Part shown: piece by piece, positions 38,418-46,834 of the stretch
Position numbering within the stretch: position 1 is the first letter of the stretch
Layout: the number at the start of each line of letters is the position of its first letter
NCBI RefSeq assembly: GCF_050433445.1
Contig: NZ_JBNPXF010000018.1
Coordinates: 5,728 to 69,727 of the forward strand
Reading direction: 5' to 3'
Origin: Kroppenstedtia sanguinis
GTDB lineage: Bacteria > Bacillota > Bacilli > Thermoactinomycetales > DSM-45169
Length of the DNA stretch: 64,000 nt
Translations under genes and position numbers: made by a program
Notes under the pieces: generated by a model
Seen by the model: only the letters and a program-made list of their open reading frames with translations
The model's database searches: none
What the model was told of the DNA's origin: nothing

Positions 38418-38885
38418 TTATCCGATTCTTCCTGAAGGAAGAATCGGATCGTAATCACCGAAACGAATCATTTTCCGGAAGTGAGTGGAGACATCACAAG
38501 TGCCTGTCGTCCTATCTTTTGTTATATAGCCCTGTGCGTCTACATGACTCTTCACGTATGAACCATCCAGTTCAAAAGCGTACACATCCATATCATTGTG
38601 AGGACGATTTTTCCATACTTTCCTCTCGAGGAGGAACAGTCCATCCCCGTTTTCTGTATAGGCTTCTGATTTAACCCTTTCACCATTTGCATTTAAGTAG
38701 TAGACAGAGCAATAGATGATCTCAAAATTCACATTCACCACATATTTCTTTTCTCCTTCTTCCAAAACCACTACTACATAGGGCTTTTCTTCCTCATGCC
38801 ACTTCTTTGCTTCGGCTTCGCTTATGGGAAACTCCGGTTTATGAAACATCAGGTCCCACCACTCATAATACTTTAACATCATCAC
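38418..38885 (-). CDS. Diverged immunity paralogue in the toxin array (3)
   Basis: 155 residues. The first 45 match paralogue 2. Residues 46-115 are clearly diverged (VNFEIIYCSVYYLNANGERV, WKNRPHNDMDVYAFELDGSY), and the end is again family-like but altered (DPILPSGRIG). Divergence limited to the middle is expected if that part contacts the toxin. It follows orphan tip 3 with a 10-bp gap. Confidence 0.7.
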   Translation of the reverse strand: MMMLKYYEWWDLMFHKPEFPISEAEAKKWHEEEKPYVVVVLEEGEKKYVVNVNFEIIYCSVYYLNANGERVKSEAYTENGDGLFLLERKVWKNRPHNDMDVYAFELDGSYVKSHVDAQGYITKDRTTGTCDVSTHFRKMIRFGDYDPILPSGRIG

Positions 38886-38895
38886 ATAACTCTCC

Positions 38896-39239
38896 TTACG
38901 GATTCAGTATCTTCCCATTCTCATCTCTAATGACCACGTCTTTCTTGGTTGCATGATCCAAAATCTCCTTAGGAACCTTGCCTTTTTGCACGGGGACCTC
39001 CAGGATCATAACACCTTGTAATTGACGAAAATCACCCAACCTGGCATTCTGGTGGCCAGACCCCTTTCTCTGAGTGGGCACATCTGCAATCTTTGCACCC
39101 GGAGGATACTTACGTGGCAATTCATTGATGTACTCTTTGGCCGTCGCTGGCTTGATCTCATTAAACTGGGTGTATTTCCGCGAGATGATTTCACGGCCGG
39201 GAACATAGGAGTCGGCCCGTACCTGCTTTCCGCCTTTAA
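38896..39239 (-). pseudogene. Orphan toxin tip (3)
   Basis: About 114 codons from KGGKQVRADSYVPGREIISR to DENGKILNP match the main toxin's end. The frame is intact but there is no start codon and a stop lies just upstream, so it is a silent tip. It is the most complete of the three displaced tips. Confidence 0.75.
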
Positions 39240-39596
39240 CTTTCAGGAAGCATTAAATCATTCAGATGGATCCCTTATCGTAAAAACAATTTCACTATAG
39301 AACAAGCGATCACACAAATTATTCGCTTTGGAGATCAAGTCGGCATTGATTAACCATATTTTAGGTGGGTAGATCGTGTTCTGCGACCGTTACACTCATA
39401 GGGCACAAGTCGCGGCAGGATCGCTTCCGCTCCTGGGTCTGGCTATGGTAGCACACGACTCCCTTCCACCGCCCATTTTCTAGTTAATCAACAGCCCTGG
39501 TTTTTTCTATCTTTTTGTCATCCCGAATTACTCCGCAAAAAAAGCGGACGACTGTGACTATCCCCTTGTGATAAACAGGTTACAGGGGGGAGAAAA
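39240..39596. mobile_element. Array border plus MITE-like element (39341-39499)
   Basis: 39287-39345 duplicates 36508-36580. The MITE copy begins near GGCATTGATTAACCATATTTT and ends GTTAATCAACAGCCCTG at 39499. Its interior (GGGCACAAGTCGCGGCAGG, GTAGCACACGACTCCCTTCC) matches the larger variant. No gene is present. The rest is the upstream region of the permease pseudogene. Confidence 0.65.
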
Positions 39597-40855
39597 ATGA
39601 ACCGAACCATTACCTTACCGCAGGCAGTCGCTCTGTACATCTCTGCCATTCTCGGCTCCGGTATACTGTTTCTATCCGCCCGGACAGCGACCGTGGCAGG
39701 CCCAGCCTCGATCCTGTCCTGGCTGATCGTGATCCTGTTCAGCTTTCCGTTGGCCTACACCTTTGCCGTCATGTCTCGCGTTTACCCCGATGCAGGAGGG
39801 GCCGCCACCTTTGTCCGGATGGCCTTCGGAAAAATCCGGGCAACCTGGTGGGCTGGTTTTATTTTCTGGCTGCTGCCGTGGGCCAGATGATCGTCTCTTT
39901 GACGGGGGCTACATATATCGGAAACGCCTTTCACATCTCCCAGTGGGAAACCGCCGGTTTGGCCTGCTTCATCCTGCTAATCGCGGGAATCTCCAATCAC
40001 TTTGGAATCCGGATCAGCGGAAGGGTCTCCCTGTCCCTCAGTTCCATCTTACTCATCCTGCTTCTGATCGTTGTCGTCTCCACCCTGCCGTTGATGGAAT
40101 GGGCAAATTTCCGCCCCTTTCTTCCTCACGGCTGGCCCTCAGTGGGAACCGCCCTGACTCTGGTATTCTGGTCTTTTTTCGGTTGGGAAGCCATCTGTAA
40201 CCTGGCTGACCGTTTCCGGCAACCGGACCGTGATTTGGTTCGCAGTTCAATGATCAGCGCGTTCATCATCGGTATTCTCTTCCTTTTGCTCAGCCTAGTC
40301 ACCATCGGCAGCGGAACTTATGGCAGTTTGACAACAGATGCCTCTCCCCTGGGAGAGATGATCCACCGTTCCCTCGGGTTCGAAGCCCGACGGATCACCG
40401 CACTGCTGGCCTTCATCATCTGCACTGGCACCACCAACGCCTTTGTGGCTAGTCTGGGACAGTTAGGCTATGCTTTGAGCCGGGATGGTGCGTTTCCCCG
40501 CTCCCTGCAAAAAACCCATCCCAAGAGGGGAACGGCAGCTCGTGTAATTTGGCTGGTGATCCTTTTTGCAGGGTCCGGTGTACTCGGCACCACCCTCCTT
40601 CGAGTTCATTTCACTCAACTGCTGTTCATTCCAAACGCCCTAGGGATGATGGTTTATTTCCTGTCCATGGCAGCCGCCTGCAAACTGTTTCCTGTCAAGT
40701 CCGGCCCTTGGGTGGGCGGGGGTGCATCCCTGCTTCTGCTTTGCCTCTCCCTTCCCTTCCTGGGACTGCAACTCTTGATCCCTGCCGGGGTGTGCGTGAC
40801 CTACTTCTTTTATGTACAATGGAGAAAATATATAGGGGAAGTGGGTGGAGTATGA
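39597..40855 (+). pseudogene. APC-family amino acid permease, frameshifted
   Basis: An ATG behind GGGGGGAGA opens a frame with APC-family character (LPQAVALYISAILGSGILFL, then PLAYTFAVMSRVYPDAGGAA). The frame ends at 39890. The homologous continuation (YFLAAAVGQMIVSLTGATYI and ten or so further spans) is in the -1 frame from about 39850 to 40855. One missing base near the TGGTTTTATTTTC run (about 39858-39870) explains it. It could be a sequencing error or a true recent pseudogene. It overlaps adaA by four bases. Confidence 0.8.
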
Positions 40856-41412
40856 ATGGATCTGCAGAGGAGATGTGGCAGGCTGTGATCAGGTGTGACT
40901 CCCGTTATGACGGTTCCTTTTATTACGCAGTGAAAACCACTGGCATCTATTGCCGTCCCTCCTGCAAATCCAAGCCGCCTCACAGGAGGAACATCACCTA
41001 TTTCCGAACCCGGGAGGAGGCCCGGCAAGAGGGATATCGCCCCTGTAAGCGCTGCCGGCCTGACCTCTTCACCCCGTATGAACCTGTACCGGATCTGATC
41101 CGGGACGTCAAGTTGTTGCTGGAACGTGAATACCAAAACCAATGGACACTTCGTCAACTATCTGCCCGCTTCAGTGTCAGCCCTAGCCATCTGCAAAGAT
41201 TGTTCAAGGAACATGAGGGAATCAGTCCCAAGCAATATCTCACGGACATTCGCATTCAAAAAGCCCAGCAGTTGTTGTTGACCGGGGAACAAAATAACCT
41301 GCAGATCTCTCTGGAAGTGGGCTTTAACACCCCTGACCGATTTTATCTCGCCTTCCGAAGAAGGATGGGAGTCTCTCCATCTACCTTCAGAAGGCTCCGT
41401 GGTCAGGTTTGA
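40852..41412 (+). CDS. adaA: AdaA-type methylphosphotriester-DNA methyltransferase/activator
   Basis: 186 residues, ATG overlapping the permease stop (ATGA). The N-terminal Ada zinc domain has Cys34, Cys38, Cys65 and Cys68 (GIYCRPSCKSKPP, YRPCKRCRPD). The C-terminal AraC-type DNA-binding region includes RQLSARFSVSPSHLQRLFKE. In B. subtilis AdaA accepts methyl groups from phosphotriesters and then activates alkylation-repair genes. No adaB/ogt partner is next to it here. Confidence 0.9.
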   Translation: MNGSAEEMWQAVIRCDSRYDGSFYYAVKTTGIYCRPSCKSKPPHRRNITYFRTREEARQEGYRPCKRCRPDLFTPYEPVPDLIRDVKLLLEREYQNQWTLRQLSARFSVSPSHLQRLFKEHEGISPKQYLTDIRIQKAQQLLLTGEQNNLQISLEVGFNTPDRFYLAFRRRMGVSPSTFRRLRGQV

Positions 41413-41879
41413 TTTCTGTTATCTGCGTATGGATTGGAAACCAACTGTCGGCCCATCATTACCTGTCGCTCTGTAAACCCCAATTTACGGTAAAGGTGGG
41501 TTGCGGGATTTCCTGCAAAGACGTTGAGGCGGATCTCCTGGTATCCCTTGGCCTGGAGTTGTTGTAAAGCCGTTTTCATCAATTTTTCTCCCAAGCCTTT
41601 CCCCCGGTGGTCGGGAAACACATACAATTCATATATAAATCCAATCGCTTCATCGGAAAAAAAATCCCGGTGGGGTCCGATCAATATCCAACCCAGCAAT
41701 TCCTCTCCCTCTGTCGCCACCCAATGCTCACCGCCACGTTCCAAGACCTTTTCCGTCAGATCCTGCACCCGCTCTTCCGAGAGTCGTCGGGTGCGATATA
41801 AAGTCCCCTCCTCCATCGCCTGACAGGCGTGTTGCTTAATGCTCTCCACTTCTGAAGGGACAGCCAGTCCGATCCTCAT
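41403..41879 (-). CDS. GNAT acetyltransferase
   Basis: 158 residues. The GNAT core reads EAIGFIYELYVFPDHRGKGL, then GEKLMKTALQQLQAKGYQEI and NPATHLYRKLGFTERQ, with the acetyl-CoA-binding RGKGLG. The substrate cannot be told. It overlaps the convergent adaA by ten bases. The ribosome binding site GAGAGAGG precedes the ATG. Confidence 0.85.
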   Translation of the reverse strand: MRIGLAVPSEVESIKQHACQAMEEGTLYRTRRLSEERVQDLTEKVLERGGEHWVATEGEELLGWILIGPHRDFFSDEAIGFIYELYVFPDHRGKGLGEKLMKTALQQLQAKGYQEIRLNVFAGNPATHLYRKLGFTERQVMMGRQLVSNPYADNRNQT

Positions 41880-41900
41880 GTTCCTCTCTCCTTTTCCGCA

Positions 41901-41930
41901 AAAAACAAGCGCGACACCGGGTCGCGCTGT
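41901..41930 (-). terminator. acsA terminator
   Basis: On the minus strand GCGCGACCCGGTGTCGCGC is followed by TTGTTTTTTG. It lies about 14 bp after the acsA stop. Confidence 0.75.
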
Positions 41931-41943
41931 GATCTCCGCTCTT

Positions 41944-43671
41944 TTATTCTTCCATCGTGGACAAATCTCCGGTGGGTAGATCCAATTCCCATGCTTTCAA
42001 CACCCGACGCATGATCTTACCGGAGCGGGTCTTGGGCAGTTTGTCTTTGAATTCGATTTCCCGCGGGGCGGCATGAGCTGCCAAACCTTTTTTGACAAAG
42101 GCACGAATCTCTTCTTTCAAATCCTCTGAAGGCTCATAACCTGCACGAACAGCGATGAAAGCTTTGATAATCTCTCCCCGGACCGGATCCGGTTTGCCGA
42201 TGACCCCCGCCTCTGCTACCGCCGGGTGTTCCACCAGCTTACTTTCCACTTCAAAGGGGCCGACCCGTTCACCAGAGGTATTGATCACATCGTCAATCCG
42301 GCCCTGGAACCAAAAGTAACCGTCTTCATCTCGGTAGGCTGAATCCCCGGAAATGTACCAACCCGGAACCCGGAAGTATTCCTGATATTTAGGTTCATTT
42401 TTCCAAATCTTTCGCATCATCGCTGGCCATGGGGTTTTGATGGCCAGATTGCCCATCTGATTCGGAGGCAGTTCATTGCCCTCATCATCGATGATCCCCG
42501 CCTCAATCCCGGGGAAGGGTTTACCCATGGAACCTGGTTTGATCCCCATGGCGGGATAATTGGAAATGAGGATGCCACCGGTCTCTGTCATCCACCAGTT
42601 GTCATGGATGCGGCGATCATAGGCTTTCAACCCCCAACGGACCACTTCCGGGTTCAAAGGTTCCCCTACGCTCAGAATATGGCGAACCTTGGACAGATCA
42701 AATTTTCGCACCAAATCGGCGCCGGCTCCCATCAGCATCCGGAAGGATGTGGGGGCGCTGTACCAGACCGTCACGCCGTTGGTTTCCAGGGTTTTATACC
42801 AATCCTCCGGTTTAAACCGTCCACCGCGGATCACATTGGTCACGCCATTGAGCCAAGGGCCAAAAATCCCATAAGAAGTGCCTGTCACCCAGCCTGGATC
42901 TGCAGTACACCAATAAACATCGTCTTCCTTGAGATCCAGGATCCATTTCCCCGTCTGATAATGCTGAATCATGGCGTTATGCACATGGAGAACCCCTTTG
43001 GGTTTGCCGGTGGAACCTGAGGTGTAGTGAAGGAGCATCCCGTCTTCCCGGTCCATCCATTCGATCTCCAGTTCAGGGGAAGCTTCCTTCATCTCTTTTT
43101 CAAAGCTATAAACCCCTTCTTTCAGATCGCCTTCATCTGCTCCAACCAGGATGATATGCTTCAGATGGGGAAGTTCTTGCACCGGGACCCGCTTCAACTG
43201 TTCCGGGGTCGTCACAAGTGCGGTGGCTTCGCTGTTTTCGAGACGGTCCTTGACCGCCGCTTCCATGAAAGCCTCGAAGAGGGGTCCCACGATGGCTCCC
43301 ACTTTCACAGTCCCCAGAAAACTGAAATACAATTCCGGACTGCGGGGCATGAAGATGAATACCCGGTCTCCCTTCTGGACTCCCAGCTTGCGCAGGACAT
43401 TTCCAAAACGGTTGGACTGCTCTTTCATCTCCCGGAAGGTATATTTTTCATCCCGTTGCGCATCGCTGTAGAGTAGGGCCACCTTGTCTCCATTCTTGGA
43501 GTCGACATGTCGGTCAATCGCCTCATAGGCTGCATTCACTTTACCGGTTTCAAACCAAGAAAATTCCTTCTCCACATCCTTCCAGTCGAAGTTTTCATAA
43601 GCTTTTTCGTAGGATGTGAGATTGTTTCCTTCCGTCATAGCCGGAATCATTTCCCCTTGTTTTTGTGTCAA
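41944..43671 (-). CDS. acsA: Acetyl-CoA synthetase
   Basis: 575 residues, matching B. subtilis AcsA length. AMP-binding core LLHYTSGSTGKPKGVLH, then WWMTETGG, and the C-terminal PKTRSGKIMRR, whose lysine is the acetylation target that switches the enzyme off. It makes acetyl-CoA from acetate, ATP and CoA. The gene is divergent from acuABC, the acetylation/deacetylation control genes. It has a good promoter at 43778-43805. Confidence 0.95.
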   Translation of the reverse strand: MTQKQGEMIPAMTEGNNLTSYEKAYENFDWKDVEKEFSWFETGKVNAAYEAIDRHVDSKNGDKVALLYSDAQRDEKYTFREMKEQSNRFGNVLRKLGVQKGDRVFIFMPRSPELYFSFLGTVKVGAIVGPLFEAFMEAAVKDRLENSEATALVTTPEQLKRVPVQELPHLKHIILVGADEGDLKEGVYSFEKEMKEASPELEIEWMDREDGMLLHYTSGSTGKPKGVLHVHNAMIQHYQTGKWILDLKEDDVYWCTADPGWVTGTSYGIFGPWLNGVTNVIRGGRFKPEDWYKTLETNGVTVWYSAPTSFRMLMGAGADLVRKFDLSKVRHILSVGEPLNPEVVRWGLKAYDRRIHDNWWMTETGGILISNYPAMGIKPGSMGKPFPGIEAGIIDDEGNELPPNQMGNLAIKTPWPAMMRKIWKNEPKYQEYFRVPGWYISGDSAYRDEDGYFWFQGRIDDVINTSGERVGPFEVESKLVEHPAVAEAGVIGKPDPVRGEIIKAFIAVRAGYEPSEDLKEEIRAFVKKGLAAHAAPREIEFKDKLPKTRSGKIMRRVLKAWELDLPTGDLSTMEE

Positions 43672-43777
43672 CTCATTCCCTCCTCTTTTTATCAGGACGG
43701 AGTCACTGGACGGACCACAACCTTTGTTGGAGAAACGCCAAAAATGACTGGTTTAGAGCATGGGTTTATCGTTTATA

Positions 43778-43805
43778 ATTATATCATAGATGGGAAGATT
43801 CGCAA
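43778..43805 (-). promoter_or_regulatory. acsA promoter
   Basis: Minus-strand TTGCGA (43800-43805) and TATAAT (43778-43783) are 16 bases apart. The same AT-rich patch also offers TATAAT on the plus strand (43774-43779) for acuA. In Bacillus this interval is controlled by CcpA, whose gene is nearby. I could not identify a convincing cre site. Confidence 0.6.
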
Positions 43806-43900
43806 TGTTATCTGCCCTAGAAGGCTTCCCCATCCCAGGCAAGGGTTCTAACGACCTTTTTGGGGCGATCACACCTGATGGAGGTGTCTCTCATACTGTG

Positions 43901-44533
43901 ATGGAGCATATCAAAGAGTATCACCAAATCCAGTGGAAAACAGAGAGGGGAACACTTACGGCGGAAGGGTCCGTCTCCCCTGAGACACTGGAACGCTTCC
44001 CCTTTCACCCCGGCCTGGTCGCATTTCGCCCACCTGAAGAACAACGGGAAGCCATCATCGGAATCTCCCGCCTGCCGGAAGGAAGAATCATTATCGCCCG
44101 AACTGAGGCGGAAGTGATCGGTTATGTCACTTTTCTTTATCCCGATCCCTTAGAGCACTGGTCCAAAAGCCGCATGGCCGATCTTCTGGAACTGGGGGCG
44201 ATTGAAGTGGCCGCTCCCTACCGTCGATATCATGTGGCCCGCAACCTGCTCCAGGTCGCCTTCTCCGATCCCCACATGGAGAACTACATCGTCATCTCTA
44301 CGGAGTACTACTGGCACTGGGATCTGAACGGAACCGGCCTGTCCGTTTGGGAATACCGAAATGTGATGGAAAAGGTGATGTCCAGTGCAGGTCTGGAACG
44401 ATTTGCCACAGATGATCCAGAAATCACTGCTCATCCTGCCAACTGTTTGATGGCGCGGATCGGTAAAAATGTACCGCTGGATTCGATGGAAAAATTTGAT
44501 AGACTTCGTTTTCAGTATCGATATCTGTACTGA
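43901..44533 (+). CDS. acuA: Acetoin utilization/acetyl-CoA synthetase acetyltransferase
   Basis: 210 residues from MEHIKEYHQIQW, the exact length of B. subtilis AcuA. GNAT signature LLELGAIEVAAPYRRYHVAR and conserved ENYIVISTEYYWHWDLNGTG. AcuA acetylates the active-site lysine of AcsA and inactivates it. Upstream codons to 43790 are open, but AcuA homology begins at 43901; GGAGGTG lies about 15-20 bases upstream, and the adjacent GTG at 43898 is possible. Confidence 0.93.
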   Translation: MEHIKEYHQIQWKTERGTLTAEGSVSPETLERFPFHPGLVAFRPPEEQREAIIGISRLPEGRIIIARTEAEVIGYVTFLYPDPLEHWSKSRMADLLELGAIEVAAPYRRYHVARNLLQVAFSDPHMENYIVISTEYYWHWDLNGTGLSVWEYRNVMEKVMSSAGLERFATDDPEITAHPANCLMARIGKNVPLDSMEKFDRLRFQYRYLY

Positions 44534-44553
44534 CTGCTAAAGGAGGAATCGAC

Positions 44554-45210
44554 ATGCTGGTTGAAGAGATCATGCACCGACAGATTCACTCGATCACTCC
44601 CGCTACTTCTATCGGTGATGCCATCCACCTATTGAAGAAACATCGAATTCGCCATCTGCCCGTCTTGGACGGAGAGGATCTGGTGGGCCTGGTTACCGAC
44701 CGGGATCTGCGCGGCGCTTCTCCATCCAGCCTCGATCCTGAGGGGGTGAGATGGCAGGATCTCCTGCACCGACCGGTCTCCAAAGTTATGATTCGTCAGC
44801 TGATCACTGCTCATCCTCTGGATTTCGTGGAGGATGCGGCTCGACTCCTGTATGAGCATCGGGTGGGATGCTTACCGATCCTACAGGGAGAGAAACTGGT
44901 GGGAATCCTGACTGCAACCGATATCCTTCACCGGTTAATCGAAATATTCGGAGTGGACCATCCCGGCCAACACGTGGAAGTGGAGGTGGAGGATCGATTC
45001 GGGATACTGGCAGAGGTGGCGGCCATTTTTGGTGATCATCGGATCAATATCAATAGCGTCCTATTGGAAAAAAGCCCAAAAAAACATCATCTTAAACTCG
45101 TCTTCCGCGTCCAAGCGAAGGACCTCGGCAAGATCATCGACAACATCAAACAAGCAGGACACCGCGTGCTCTGGCCGCGAACCACTCCCCATCCCGAGGG
45201 AGGAGTGTGA
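44554..45210 (+). CDS. acuB: CBS-domain protein AcuB
   Basis: 218 residues behind AAAGGAGG. Two CBS motifs (residues 1-60 MLVEEIMHRQIHSITPATSI; 75-135 VSKVMIRQLITAHPLDFVED) are followed by an ACT-like C-terminus (HVEVEVEDRFGILAEVAAIF). It is part of the acuABC operon and probably senses adenine nucleotides; its exact role in acetate/acetoin metabolism is not settled. The stop is followed at once by acuC. Confidence 0.93.
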   Translation: MLVEEIMHRQIHSITPATSIGDAIHLLKKHRIRHLPVLDGEDLVGLVTDRDLRGASPSSLDPEGVRWQDLLHRPVSKVMIRQLITAHPLDFVEDAARLLYEHRVGCLPILQGEKLVGILTATDILHRLIEIFGVDHPGQHVEVEVEDRFGILAEVAAIFGDHRININSVLLEKSPKKHHLKLVFRVQAKDLGKIIDNIKQAGHRVLWPRTTPHPEGGV

Positions 45211-45211
45211 C

Positions 45212-46369
45212 GTGAAGGAGAAAGCCCGGCTTATTTACAGCGAAGGCTTGCTCCGATATCGTTTCGGTGACAGCCACCCCTTTGACAATCGCCGGTTGGA
45301 GCCCACTTTGGATCTGATCCGAACTCTCGGTCGCTTGCAGGATCACCACTTGCACCCGCCCCGACTGGCCACAGATGAGGAACTCTCCCAGGTTCACGAT
45401 CGGGATTATATTACGGTGGTCCAGGAAGCGGATCAGGAGAACATCCTCCAGGAACGACTGGAGGAGTATGGTCTGGGAACCGAGGATAACCCTGTTTTCC
45501 CCAGAATCCATCAAACGTCAGCCCTGGTCACAGGTGGCACCCTGGAAGCAGCAGAAATCGTGATGAGTGGACAAGCCCAGCACGCACTCAACCTCTCCGG
45601 AGGATTGCATCACGCCCTGCGTGGGAAAGCCTCTGGCTTTTGCATCTATAATGATGCCGCTGTCGCCATCGCCCAGATCCGGCAAAAATACCAGGCACGC
45701 GTTCTCTATATAGACACGGATGCACACCATGGAGACGGGGTCCAGTGGGCCTTTTACCACGATCCGGAGGTGCTGACTCTGTCCATTCATGAGACAGGGC
45801 GCTATTTGTTCCCCGGAACCGGAAATGTATATGAACGAGGCCACGACGCCGGATTAGGAGCTTGCATCAATGTGCCGCTGGATGCCTTCACCGAAGATGC
45901 ATCCTGGTTGGATACCTTTCAACAGGTGGTTCCCCGGATCGCCTGGTCTTTTAAACCTGATGTCATCCTGTCCCAACACGGTTGTGATGCACATCACTAC
46001 GATCCCCAGACCCACCTGTCCGCCACCATGAAAATCTACCGCGTGATCCCCCAGGTGATCCACCAACTGGCTCATGAGCTGTGTGACGGCCGCTGGATCG
46101 CTGTGGGGGGTGGCGGCTACGATATTTGGCGGGTGGTTCCCCGAGCCTGGACCTATCTGTGGGGGGAGATGTCAGGACAGCCTCTGGGTGAAATGGAGAT
46201 CCCCCGTTCCTGGCTGGAAAAGTGGCAACCCCACAGTCCACAGCCCCTCCCTGATACCCTGCACGACCCGGAGGGGTTGTTTGAACCGATTCCCCGCCGG
46301 GAGGAGATCACGCAAAAAAATAAACGGACCGTCTACCAAGTACTGCGGATGGTCGGTCTCTCTGAATAA
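45212..46369 (+). CDS. acuC: Protein deacetylase AcuC
   Basis: 385 residues from GTG 45212 with GGGAGGAG upstream. Class I histone-deacetylase fold: FDNRRLEPTLDL, LSGGLHHALRGKASGFCIYN, and zinc/catalytic IDTDAHHGDGVQ. AcuC removes the acetyl group placed by AcuA and reactivates AcsA. Longer in-frame starts within acuB lack support. It is the last gene of the operon. Confidence 0.94.
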   Translation: MKEKARLIYSEGLLRYRFGDSHPFDNRRLEPTLDLIRTLGRLQDHHLHPPRLATDEELSQVHDRDYITVVQEADQENILQERLEEYGLGTEDNPVFPRIHQTSALVTGGTLEAAEIVMSGQAQHALNLSGGLHHALRGKASGFCIYNDAAVAIAQIRQKYQARVLYIDTDAHHGDGVQWAFYHDPEVLTLSIHETGRYLFPGTGNVYERGHDAGLGACINVPLDAFTEDASWLDTFQQVVPRIAWSFKPDVILSQHGCDAHHYDPQTHLSATMKIYRVIPQVIHQLAHELCDGRWIAVGGGGYDIWRVVPRAWTYLWGEMSGQPLGEMEIPRSWLEKWQPHSPQPLPDTLHDPEGLFEPIPRREEITQKNKRTVYQVLRMVGLSE

Positions 46370-46771
46370 AAAAGAGTAGCAAAATGGAATCATGCGCTAC
46401 CCAAGCGACCTGATGCTCCACAGCCACTACCATCTCAATGAGCTGAGTGGAGAAATCTTTCGAGAGTATGCCTAGTAGAAGTATGGTGAAAAGATCCAGA
46501 CCCAATCATGACTATGCTCCCTGCGCTATACAGGGAGGATGGGGTTTCATACGGAGCGATTTTGGATCGTCAGAACTTTGATACCGAAAATATGAAACCC
46601 CATCCCGACCGTCGGAGAACGCAAGGGTTCACAACGTTTCTAGGGGCAACATACCCCCTTGTGTTGCTGACCTCCCGGCTTTTCCCTGCCTGCTGGGAAG
46701 TTTCGGAGCAGACTGTCTCCACTTTCTTGCAGGACACCGCAACACGGCTAATCAACACACTTCTCCCCAAC
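46370..46771. repeat. Composite repeat with MITE end
   Basis: No gene is seen. CCACAGCCACTACCATCTC, GGGGTTTCATACGGAGCG and TGAAACCCCATCCCGACCG match the composite repeat at 11.6-12.4 kb, here uninterrupted. The stretch ends with GGCTAATCAACACACTTC, a family terminus. It separates acuC from ccpA, where B. subtilis has motPS. Confidence 0.6.
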
Positions 46772-46800
46772 AAAAAAAGCCGGAAGTCCGGCTTTTTTTG
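46772..46800 (-). terminator. ccpA terminator
   Basis: AAAAAAAGCCGGA and TCCGGCTTTTTTT form a compact stem with long A/T tails on either side, a bidirectional terminator. Confidence 0.85.
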
Positions 46801-46834
46801 TTAAAGGGAATTCTCCTCTGTCTTTTCTCCTAGG

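Noticed and set aside
39840..39880. Programmed -1 frameshift in the APC permease
   Set aside because: No classic slippery heptamer with a downstream structure is evident, and this family is not known to use frameshifting. A lost base is simpler.
43680..43900. CcpA-binding cre site between acsA and acuA
   Set aside because: CcpA control is expected from Bacillus, but no sequence here matches the cre consensus closely enough to claim one.
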